Assembly (NCBI GenBank): GCA_006226225.1
Contig: SBHI01000140.1
Coordinates: 1 to 13,760, forward strand
Reading direction: 5' to 3'
DNA from: Alphaproteobacteria bacterium
GTDB lineage: Bacteria; Pseudomonadota; Alphaproteobacteria; Micavibrionales; CSBR16-224
DNA: 13,760 nucleotides
The notes below the pieces were generated by a model, which was given only the letters and a program-made list of their open reading frames with translations, was not told the origin of the DNA and did no database searches. The position numbers and the translations under genes were made by a program. How positions within the stretch are numbered: the first letter of the stretch is position 1; each line of letters begins with the position of its first letter. Positions 6,593 through 12,432 of the stretch are shown here, piece by piece.

Positions 6593-7609
6593 CTATTTCG
6601 CGTATTTAATGACGAAGGTTGTACGCTTCGACATTTCTTTCAGCTTATATGCGCCGACATAGGTGCAGGATGACCGCAGCCCGCCCAGAATAGCCAGAAT
6701 CGTGTTTTTGACATCGCCGCGGAAGGGAATGGAGGCAACACGGCCCTCGCTGGCACGGTGTGCGGCGACGCCGCCGCTGTATTTCTCCATCGCTTCGGTA
6801 CTGCTCATACCGTAATATTCGATATGGTTGTTGTTTTCCGGCAGTGCTTTCAGCTGTTCTTCCGTCAGGCATTCGGTATGACCGGCCAGCATGCCGCCAA
6901 GCATGACGAAATCAGCGCCTGCGCCGAAGGCCTTGGCAACATCACCCGATGTGCGGCAGCCGCCATCGGCGCAGATCAACCCGCCCAGCCCGTGCGCCGC
7001 ATCGGCACATTCGATAATCGCGGAAAGTTGCGGAATGCCGACACCTGTGACGGAGCGGGTTTCGCAAACGGATCCCGGGCCGATACCGATTTTGACGATA
7101 TCCGCACCGGCGATGATCAGGGCTTCGGTCATATCCGCAGTGGCAACATTCCCTGCCATAATGACGCAGTCGGGATGCTGTGCGCGGACTTTCTTGATGA
7201 AATTCACAAAGATCTCGGTATAGCCGTTGGCAACATCCAGACAGATTTTATTAATGCCTTTGTCTTTGACGGCATCCATGACTTTTTTGATATGGCTTAA
7301 ATCTTCGACCAGACCGAAAGTCATAAAATGGTAATCACCCGACAGATCGGCCTTTTTTAATTCATCCAGATCATAATGTTTATGGATGGCGGTATACATG
7401 TCATGTTGTGCCAGTACGCCAGCCATCGGCAATGTGCCGACCGTGTCCATATTGGCGGCAATAATCGGAATGCCCGTGATTTCAAAACCGGCATGGGGCA
7501 GGCGGAAAGTACGTTTTAAATCGACTTCGGCGCGCGTTTCAAGACGGCTGCGCTTGGGCCGGATCAGGACATCGTCAAAATCCAGTTTACGGTCGTTCTC
7601 GATTCTCAT
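6593..7609 (-). CDS. guaC: GMP reductase (E. coli/human type)
   Basis: NADPH-dependent reductive deamination of GMP to IMP, returning guanine nucleotides to the purine pool; cytosolic TIM-barrel enzyme. The 338-residue protein lacks the CBS-domain insertion of IMP dehydrogenase. The catalytic loop is GPGSVCETRSVTGVG with Cys182 and Thr184, corresponding to Cys186 and Thr188 of characterised GMP reductases. The flap contains EYYGMSS and HRASEGR with Glu288, the expected proton-relay glutamate. ADGGCR and FVMLGGMLAGH are also present. The residue after the cysteine is Glu183 where threonine is usual. A good AGGAAA ribosome binding site precedes the ATG. It follows the exchanger gene by 32 bases, so it probably ends the central operon. 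It converges on the ankyrin gene with nine bases between stops. Confidence 0.95.
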   Translation of the reverse strand: MRIENDRKLDFDDVLIRPKRSRLETRAEVDLKRTFRLPHAGFEITGIPIIAANMDTVGTLPMAGVLAQHDMYTAIHKHYDLDELKKADLSGDYHFMTFGLVEDLSHIKKVMDAVKDKGINKICLDVANGYTEIFVNFIKKVRAQHPDCVIMAGNVATADMTEALIIAGADIVKIGIGPGSVCETRSVTGVGIPQLSAIIECADAAHGLGGLICADGGCRTSGDVAKAFGAGADFVMLGGMLAGHTECLTEEQLKALPENNNHIEYYGMSSTEAMEKYSGGVAAHRASEGRVASIPFRGDVKNTILAILGGLRSSCTYVGAYKLKEMSKRTTFVIKYAK

Positions 7610-7641
7610 AGCGGTTTTCCTTTCTTAAGGGGTTAAACCTG

Positions 7642-8634
7642 TTACATTGCTCCCGCAGGGGCTCCCGATTGGCCGATATACAGCATATAAAGATAGACGA
7701 CATATGTCGCTAATAAAAATCCGCCTTCAATCCGTGTGATGTTCCGTTTCCGCAGGGCAAATACGGCCAGCATGACAGTTGCCAGTATCATGACCCATAG
7801 GTCAAAGCGCAGAATCTCCGGCGGAATCGTCAACGGATCGACCAAAGCGGTGATGCCGAGGATGCCAAGAATGTTATAGATATTACTGCCCAAAATATTT
7901 CCCAATGATACATCGCCGTGATTGCGCAACCCTGCGACGACGGCGGTGACCAGCTCCGGCAGCGAGGTGCCGATGGCGACAATGGTCAGGCCGATAACGG
8001 TTTCGGAAACGCCGGCTTTTTGCGCCAGATCAATCGCGCCGGTGACCAGCAGCTTTGCGCCCAGGATGGTCAGGGTAATGCCGCCGATGGCCAGAATGCT
8101 TGACAGCGGCATGGTCATCGGACGTCCCATAAAGGTTTCGATTTCTTTCAGCTCTTCGACCAGATGCTGCTTCTCCACCCGTCTCAGTTTGGCCTTTTCG
8201 CTGAAATAGATAAAAGCGACATAACCGAGCAGCGACAGAACGAAAACCGCGCCAATGATACGTCCGATATCACCGATCAGCAAGGCGGCGAGGGCAAACA
8301 TCAATGTGGACGCGGCGACGACTGTGCCGTCACGTTTGAATTCTGAAATCGGTGTCACAATCGGTATCAGAATGGCGCCGATGCCAGCAACCAGCAGAAT
8401 ATTGGCGATATTGCTGCCAACGACATTCCCGACGGCAAGATCGGGTGAGCCTTCCAATGCGGCGGCAACGCAGGTGACAAGTTCAGGCATCGAGGTTCCG
8501 AAACCGACCAGAACGATGCCGATAATCAGCGGCGGCATTTTTAGACGGCGGGCAAGGGCGACAGACCCTTTCACCAGAACCTCGCCGCCGACCAGCAAGA
8601 GGATGAAACCGGAAATCAGCAAAAGCCAGACCAT
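7642..8634 (-). CDS. Na+/Ca2+ exchanger-family (CaCA) membrane antiporter, YrbG type
   Basis: Inner-membrane cation antiporter of the calcium/cation antiporter superfamily, likely exporting Ca2+ in exchange for Na+ or H+; the ions cannot be fixed from sequence. The 330-residue protein is mostly hydrophobic, with about ten membrane spans by eye. Both signature alpha-repeats are intact and inverted-symmetric in style: GFGTSMPELVT (44-54) with GNVVGSNIANIL (69-80), and AIGTSLPELVT (220-230) with GNILGSNIYNIL (245-256). The ion-coordinating glutamates are Glu51 and Glu227. A charged cytosolic loop (about 145-170) separates the halves. It starts three bases after the exonuclease stop, so co-transcription is near certain. 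Confidence 0.95.
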   Translation of the reverse strand: MVWLLLISGFILLLVGGEVLVKGSVALARRLKMPPLIIGIVLVGFGTSMPELVTCVAAALEGSPDLAVGNVVGSNIANILLVAGIGAILIPIVTPISEFKRDGTVVAASTLMFALAALLIGDIGRIIGAVFVLSLLGYVAFIYFSEKAKLRRVEKQHLVEELKEIETFMGRPMTMPLSSILAIGGITLTILGAKLLVTGAIDLAQKAGVSETVIGLTIVAIGTSLPELVTAVVAGLRNHGDVSLGNILGSNIYNILGILGITALVDPLTIPPEILRFDLWVMILATVMLAVFALRKRNITRIEGGFLLATYVVYLYMLYIGQSGAPAGAM

Positions 8635-8637
8635 CGT

Positions 8638-9201
8638 TTACGTGACCTTTACCGGCAATGTTTGATGCAGGGCGCAGAGTGCCTGCGTCAGGGAATTAAC
8701 GTCATGCATGGCATTATGGACATGACCGGACAGGTCAATGCCAAAGGCTTTGGAAACCGTACCGCTGGTATATTGGCGGACATCAATACCGGCATTTTTA
8801 ATGAAAACAGTCGCATCCAGAAACGGGCAGCGCAGGTCATAGGCCATATCATTCAAGACACAGCCTTCCTGCAAAATAACGCAATCCATGCCATAGGAAA
8901 AACAGGGCGTGTCACCTGCGAATTTTTTAAATTGGCTGTAGGCTTCGGCAAAGGACAGGCCATGTTCGTCAACCTGTTCCTGCGTGATTGCTGTAAGATC
9001 CTTAAAGCAGTCGGACAGTTCGGGGTTGCGGACGGGGCGAACGAACACATCCAGCACATCAAGAACTTCACCGCTGGAAAGATCGATTTTCTGTGCGGCA
9101 AGCTGTACCAGCTCTCTGTATTCACCTTCGCCTGACCAGCGGCGTTCCATTGCGCCGTCCCATGTTGTGTATTCGGTGTCCCAGACAATGATAATCGGCA
9201 T
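8638..9201 (-). CDS. DEDDh 3'-5' exonuclease, ERI-1/KapD-like
   Basis: Predicted 3'-to-5' exonuclease of the DnaQ-like RNase H fold. The 187-residue protein is a single domain. Motif Exo I is VWDTEYTTW with Asp8 and Glu10, Exo II is SYGMD with Asp106, and Exo III is HNAMHD with His162 and Asp167, completing the DEDDh set. The early DTEYTTW and the VRPVRNP (55-61) followed by LTAITQEQVD resemble the ERI-1/3'hExo subgroup that trims RNA, rather than DNA polymerase epsilon; this subgroup call is by eye. I chose the ATG at 9201: an upstream ATG at 9321 would add 40 residues read entirely through the fdxA 3' end, and the fold begins at MPIIIVWDTE. An AGGAG sits rather far upstream. It starts eight bases after fdxA and ends three before the exchanger gene. 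Confidence 0.88.
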   Translation of the reverse strand: MPIIIVWDTEYTTWDGAMERRWSGEGEYRELVQLAAQKIDLSSGEVLDVLDVFVRPVRNPELSDCFKDLTAITQEQVDEHGLSFAEAYSQFKKFAGDTPCFSYGMDCVILQEGCVLNDMAYDLRCPFLDATVFIKNAGIDVRQYTSGTVSKAFGIDLSGHVHNAMHDVNSLTQALCALHQTLPVKVT

Positions 9202-9209
9202 TTTAGAGG

Positions 9210-9548
9210 TCAGTCTCCTTCCCCGGGGGCGGGGCTGAAATATTTTTCGAACTTTCCTTCCATACCGGCAAATTTTTCGGCATCTTTCGGATGTTCTTTG
9301 CTTTGCGTGATATTCGGCCATTTTTCCGCATATTCGCGGTTCAGCTCCAGATATTTTGCCGCGCGGTCATCAATATCGGAAACGATGGCTTCCTCCGGAC
9401 ATTCCGGTTCGCAGACGCCGCAGTCAATGCATTCATCCGGATGGATGACCAGCATATTTTCGCCTTCGTAGAAACAATCAACCGGACAGACGTCAACGCA
9501 ATCCGTGTATTTGCATCGAATACATGTGTCAAGCACAACATAGGTCAT
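9210..9548 (-). CDS. fdxA: Seven-iron ferredoxin FdxA ([3Fe-4S][4Fe-4S])
   Basis: Small soluble electron carrier. The 112-residue protein has the Azotobacter ferredoxin I pattern. Cys9, Cys17, Cys21 and Cys50 would hold the 3Fe-4S cluster. Cys25, Cys40, Cys43 and Cys46 (in ECIDCGVCEPECP) would hold the 4Fe-4S cluster, and Cys12 is the extra free cysteine. The C-terminal half (about 60-112) is the usual helical tail of alphaproteobacterial FdxA. The ribosome binding site is AAGGG. It lies 52 bases after the DHH gene, a larger gap than elsewhere in the run, so it could have its own promoter, though I see no convincing one. Its redox partner is not evident here. Confidence 0.97.
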   Translation of the reverse strand: MTYVVLDTCIRCKYTDCVDVCPVDCFYEGENMLVIHPDECIDCGVCEPECPEEAIVSDIDDRAAKYLELNREYAEKWPNITQSKEHPKDAEKFAGMEGKFEKYFSPAPGEGD

Positions 9549-9600
9549 CGCTGTTTACACCCTTGCAATAGAATTTGTCGTTACTGTGTTCTTTTTATTC

Positions 9601-10539
9601 TTATTCCGACGTTTCTGCAAGCTTTCGCAGTAAGGTCATGCGCACAATATCCGCGCGGTCATTGGCGACCTGACAAGTGCCTGCCGCGACATGACCGCCA
9701 CCGCCATGTTCCAGCATCAGTTTGCCGATATTGGCTTTCGACGATTTGTTCAAAATGGATTTGCCAAGGGCGAAGACCGTGTTCTTTTTCTCGCGTCCCC
9801 ACATCACATGCATGGACACATTTGTGTCGGGGTAAAGCGCATAGATCATAAAGCGGTTGCCGACATAAATGGTTTCTTCCTTGCGGATATCCAGAATGAC
9901 GGTTTTCTTGTCAACTTCACTGCAGCGGCGCAGCTGCTGTTCAAATGCGCCGGAATGTTCGCGGTACAGCGCAACGCGCTCAGCGACATCAGACTGTTCC
10001 AGAATTTCTGCAATATCCGTTTTTTCACGGCAATAATCAATCAGATCCATCATTAGCTGGTAGTTTGAAATACGGAAATGACGGAAACGTCCCAGACCTG
10101 TGCGGGCATCCATCAGATATCCCAGCAGAATCCAGCCGTCGGGTTTCAGGATTTCATCGCGGGTCAGATTGGCAGCATCAATTTTATCCACCGCTTTCAT
10201 CATATCCAGCGACAGGTTCTGATAGGTCTGGCGGCCGCCGTAATAATCATAGACTACCCGCGCGGCGGACGGGGCATGCGGATCCAGAATATGGTTCGGA
10301 CGCGACCCGCCGACCCGCATCATTTCGCTGGCATGGTGGTCAAAAACCAGATGGGCATTTTCGACATAGGGCAAATTGGTGATGATGTCGTTTGAAGTCA
10401 CTTCAATCAGACCGTCCTGCATGTCTTTGGGATGCACAAACAGAATATCGTCAACGATATCAATTTCTTTCAACAGAACCGCGCAGACAAGACCATCCAT
10501 GTCACTGCGGGTAATCAGGCGGAATTTTTGTTCGGACAT
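9601..10539 (-). CDS. DHH/DHHA1-family phosphoesterase
   Basis: The 312-residue protein has the two-domain DHH/DHHA1 architecture found in RecJ, nanoRNase/pAp phosphatase, cyclic-dinucleotide phosphodiesterases and exopolyphosphatase-like proteins. The metal-binding DHH domain shows SDMDG (12-16, Asp13 and Asp15), VFDHHASE (65-72) and a later acidic pair in AVDKIDAAN (116-124). The DHHA1 substrate motif is GGGGHVAAGTC (279-289). No CBS, PAS, GGDEF or OB domain is present, so it is not GdpP or full RecJ; the substrate cannot be assigned. I chose the ATG at 10539, preceded by AAAAAGGCAGCAAA as ribosome binding site. The longer reading from 10650 crosses the putative promoter. It is the first gene of the central operon. 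Confidence 0.88.
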   Translation of the reverse strand: MSEQKFRLITRSDMDGLVCAVLLKEIDIVDDILFVHPKDMQDGLIEVTSNDIITNLPYVENAHLVFDHHASEMMRVGGSRPNHILDPHAPSAARVVYDYYGGRQTYQNLSLDMMKAVDKIDAANLTRDEILKPDGWILLGYLMDARTGLGRFRHFRISNYQLMMDLIDYCREKTDIAEILEQSDVAERVALYREHSGAFEQQLRRCSEVDKKTVILDIRKEETIYVGNRFMIYALYPDTNVSMHVMWGREKKNTVFALGKSILNKSSKANIGKLMLEHGGGGHVAAGTCQVANDRADIVRMTLLRKLAETSE

Positions 10540-10576
10540 TTTGCTGCCTTTTTGATTTTTACTTTTGTGCCGATAC

Positions 10577-10585
10577 TTTATATCA
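10577..10585 (-). promoter_or_regulatory. Extended -10 promoter before the DHH gene
   Basis: On the minus strand the sequence reads TGATATAAA, a TGn extension followed by a -10 matching TATAAT at five of six positions. It would start transcription near 10570, leaving a leader of about 30 bases. I see no good -35 at the usual spacing, as is common for extended -10 promoters. It would drive the run from the DHH gene toward guaC. Confidence 0.5.
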
Positions 10586-10643
10586 AGACATATCTTAAAT
10601 TTTACGGCGCGAAGCTTCAAGCGGTAATCACGGTTTTCTGATA

Positions 10644-10672
10644 TTGACAAGCGGCGAATTATGAAATATGTA
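10644..10672 (+). promoter_or_regulatory. Candidate promoter for the HAD 5'-nucleotidase-like gene
   Basis: A perfect -35 TTGACA (10644-10649) is followed after 17 bases by TATGTA (10667-10672), a weak -10; TATATT begins four bases later but at a 21-base spacing. The start would be about 25 bases before the ATG, which has an AGGAG ribosome binding site at 10690-10694. Confidence 0.5.
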
Positions 10673-10702
10673 TATTTTTTATTTTAATTAGGAGATGTTC
10701 CC

Positions 10703-11269
10703 ATGACAAAACCCGCCGCCAATCATAATAAAGAAGCCCCCGCCGTCACAATTTTCATCGATCTGGACGGTGTTCTTGCCGATTTTGATACGCATGCACA
10801 TGCGCATGGCAAAATCAAAGCCGACGGCAAAACAGATTATGATGCGCTGGATGCGGAATGGTGGCGGACAATGCCGGCCTTTGACGGTGCGGTTGATTTT
10901 CTCCGTGACTTGAAACAGGAAGGGCAGACGAAATTTCTGACCGGCCCGATGGTGTCACCCGAATGCCATTACGGCAAGGCGCAATGGATTACCACTTTCG
11001 AACCCGGGCGCGGCAAATGGGCGCTGATGGATCTGATTATCTGCCCCAGCAAGGATAAGCAATATCTGGCAGCGGCGGATCGCATTCTGGTCGATGACCG
11101 TATCGGCAATATCAAGGAATGGGAAGCGGCAGGCGGTGTCGGCGTGCATCATACCGGCGATTTTGCCGATACCTTGGCACGCGTGCAAAAAGCCGCGCAC
11201 CAAATCCGCGCAGAAAAATCGGCAAAAGCCGCACCGGCGCAAAGCCTGCGCAAAACATTTAAGCGGTAA
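10703..11269 (+). CDS. HAD-superfamily 5'(3')-deoxyribonucleotidase-like phosphatase (NT5C type)
   Basis: Predicted cytosolic phosphatase removing phosphate from (deoxy)nucleoside monophosphates. The 188-residue protein shows HAD motif I as FIDLDGVLADFD (18-29) with nucleophile Asp20 and acid/base Asp22. Motif II Thr80 is in KFLTGP, a lysine (Lys117 or Lys119) is in PSKDKQ for motif III, and motif IV is ILVDDRIGNI with Asp131-Asp132. The helical cap between motifs I and II contains EWWRTMPAFDGAV, which resembles the NT5C family. Residues from about 171 form a basic, Ala/Lys-rich tail. The start has a strong AGGAG ribosome binding site eight bases upstream. The gene is single, divergent from the DHH gene and ends four bases from the convergent FlgC-like gene. 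The substrate is inferred from family resemblance only. Confidence 0.85.
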   Translation: MTKPAANHNKEAPAVTIFIDLDGVLADFDTHAHAHGKIKADGKTDYDALDAEWWRTMPAFDGAVDFLRDLKQEGQTKFLTGPMVSPECHYGKAQWITTFEPGRGKWALMDLIICPSKDKQYLAAADRILVDDRIGNIKEWEAAGGVGVHHTGDFADTLARVQKAAHQIRAEKSAKAAPAQSLRKTFKR

Positions 11270-11273
11270 TTTT

Positions 11274-11678
11274 TCAGCTTAATTCGTCGATCAGGTTTTT
11301 CTGGATTTCTTCTTCCGTGCGCAAGGCAAGCGCATTGGCCTTATAAGCGATTTTTATCGCGAGCAGGTCGGTAATTTCTTTTTCCAGCGAGATATTCGGC
11401 ACGGCAACGGCACCGTTTTCATCGGCAAAAGGCGAGGACGGGTCGAAAACCAGCAATGTGCCGTTTTCATCCTGTGAAATTGTCGCTGTTGTGCCGCCCG
11501 CGGGCGAAACCGCGCTTTGCGAGACCTTTAAAGGCTTGAAAACCTCCGGACCTATGGCTGTCTGGCTGTCGGGATTAATACCCGAACTGGTCAGATTGGC
11601 GATATTGGAGGATGCCGCTGCAAGCCTCTGGCTCTGTGCTTTTAAGCCGCTCAAGGAAATTTGCAGGGAATCTGCCAT
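11274..11678 (-). CDS. Orphan FlgC-like flagellar basal-body rod protein
   Basis: A 134-residue protein with both ends of the flagellar rod/hook family. The N-terminal helix SLQISLSGLKAQSQRLAAAS runs from 4 to 23, followed by SNIANLTSSG (24-33), the counterpart of the NiANaxTtG signature. The C-terminal helix (about 98-133) contains KEITDLLAIKIAYKANALAL, matching the family's rAYqAN pattern. The middle FDPSSPFADENG before VPNIS resembles FlgC specifically, and the length is that of FlgC. In flagella such proteins form the proximal rod in the periplasm and are exported by the flagellar type III system without a signal peptide; none is seen here. No other flagellar gene is in the window, so it may be a FlgC paralogue or a stray remnant. 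A GTG start at 11687 is possible; I prefer the ATG at 11678 on spacing. I withhold the symbol because orthology to true FlgC is unproven. Confidence 0.8.
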   Translation of the reverse strand: MADSLQISLSGLKAQSQRLAAASSNIANLTSSGINPDSQTAIGPEVFKPLKVSQSAVSPAGGTTATISQDENGTLLVFDPSSPFADENGAVAVPNISLEKEITDLLAIKIAYKANALALRTEEEIQKNLIDELS

Positions 11679-11718
11679 ATTGTGCACCCATCTTAAAAAA
11701 ATATTGTCGAATATATTT

Positions 11719-11727
11719 ATTATAGCA
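11719..11727 (-). promoter_or_regulatory. Consensus extended -10 promoter for the FlgC-like gene
   Basis: The minus strand reads TGCTATAAT, a perfect extended -10 element. Transcription would begin near 11712, about 33 bases before the ATG. No clear -35 is present, and the upstream DNA is rich in A and T runs. This indicates a gene under a vegetative-type promoter rather than a sigma-28 or sigma-54 flagellar one. Confidence 0.6.
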
Positions 11728-11746
11728 AAAAAGGCTTAACGGAGCG

Positions 11747-11772
11747 TTTAAAAATTTACGCTTTAAAAATTT
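11747..11772. repeat. Duplicated TTTAAAAATTT element between divergent genes
   Basis: TTTAAAAATTT occurs at 11747-11757 and again at 11762-11772, a 15-base period with the short spacer ACGC. It lies about 20 bases upstream of the minus-strand extended -10 and about 80-100 bases before the plus-strand ORF start. It could be an UP-element-like AT tract or a paired regulator site; it may also be simple AT bias. Confidence 0.5.
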
Positions 11773-11853
11773 GTCCCTAGACCGCCTTTCTATCAACGTG
11801 TAAACTTATTTCTGCGACATGGATAAATTTTAAGATAAGGAATGGTTTTAGAG

Positions 11854-12414
11854 ATGCTGAATAAACGATTTACGGGTCTTTTTGCCTTTACGGCGGCGGC
11901 GCTGGTTCTTTGCGCGCCGATGAATCCTGCGAAGGCACAGTCTATGGTGGACAGCAAAAGCTCGCGCACGGCGAACCGCACGGTTGATGCGACAGGTGCG
12001 ACTTTGCCGCTGCATCTGCGCGGGGTTAAGCGCAAAAAATACAGCTGGTCTTATCAGCCGACGCTGGATCCGATCTGGGAGAAATACAGGCATTCGCAGC
12101 AATGGGCGGGTCTGTACTGGGACACGAAACGCTGGCCGGAAGATATGTCCGAAGAACAAGTATTGAAGGCTTTCTACGGCGCTGATATCTTCCGCCGCCA
12201 ATATATGGTCGATAAAAAGTACAAAGCCAAGGCTGTACTGGTTGTCGGCCCGACCTTCTATAAATTATCCGATCTGGACCGCCGCCGTTCACTGCAGCTG
12301 GTGGCCGACCACTTCAACTTCTTTGACAGCGGTCTCTCTGGATTTGATGTGACCGATTGGCGCACAGGCTATAAAATCGGCGAATATAACGCAAAAGGCT
12401 TCCAGCTGTTTTAA
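11854..12414 (+). CDS. Secreted protein of unknown family
   Basis: I do not recognise this family. The 186-residue protein has a classical Sec signal peptide: LNKR, a hydrophobic core (about 8-20), then NPAKA|QS with predicted cleavage after residue 28. The cysteine at 20 lacks a lipobox, so it is not a lipoprotein. The mature 158 residues are rich in Trp, Tyr, Lys and Arg, with a basic patch RGVKRKKYSW (56-65) and aromatic clusters QQWAGLYWDTKRW (82-94) and DHFNFFDSGLSGFD (152-165). The chain ends in Phe. I chose the ATG at 11854 over the one at 11842, because AAGGA (11837-11841) abuts the latter and gives a usable, slightly long spacing to the former. The M48 protease gene follows 18 bases later, suggesting an operon and a shared envelope role. 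Confidence 0.82.
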   Translation: MLNKRFTGLFAFTAAALVLCAPMNPAKAQSMVDSKSSRTANRTVDATGATLPLHLRGVKRKKYSWSYQPTLDPIWEKYRHSQQWAGLYWDTKRWPEDMSEEQVLKAFYGADIFRRQYMVDKKYKAKAVLVVGPTFYKLSDLDRRRSLQLVADHFNFFDSGLSGFDVTDWRTGYKIGEYNAKGFQLF

Positions 12415-12432
12415 GGAAGCCGGAAAGTAATC

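Larger units (their letters stand above)
10540..10702. other. Divergent intergenic region, DHH gene / 5'-nucleotidase-like gene
   Basis: A 163-base, AT-rich gap between two divergent genes. It holds the candidate promoters at 10577-10585 (minus) and 10644-10672 (plus) and the perfect palindrome GAAGCTTC between them (10611-10618). No RNA gene or additional ORF with a ribosome binding site is apparent. Confidence 0.8.
11679..11853. other. AT-rich divergent intergenic region, FlgC-like gene / exported-protein gene
   Basis: A 175-base gap holding the minus-strand extended -10 promoter and the duplicated TTTAAAAATTT element. I find no convincing plus-strand -35/-10 pair for the exported-protein gene; the nearest options around 11755-11783 match poorly. 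No RNA gene is apparent. Confidence 0.7.

Noticed and set aside
9202..9321. 40-residue N-terminal extension of the DEDDh exonuclease
   Set aside because: It would be read entirely within the 3' part of fdxA and the short gap after it in another frame; the nuclease fold starts at the ATG at 9201.
10611..10618. Perfect palindrome GAAGCTTC between divergent genes as an operator
   Set aside because: Eight bases with no extended symmetry or second copy; expected by chance at this length.
10540..10650. 37-residue N-terminal extension of the DHH protein
   Set aside because: It crosses the extended -10 element and is lysine/arginine-rich without family resemblance; the ATG at 10539 has a ribosome binding site and the domain begins right after it.
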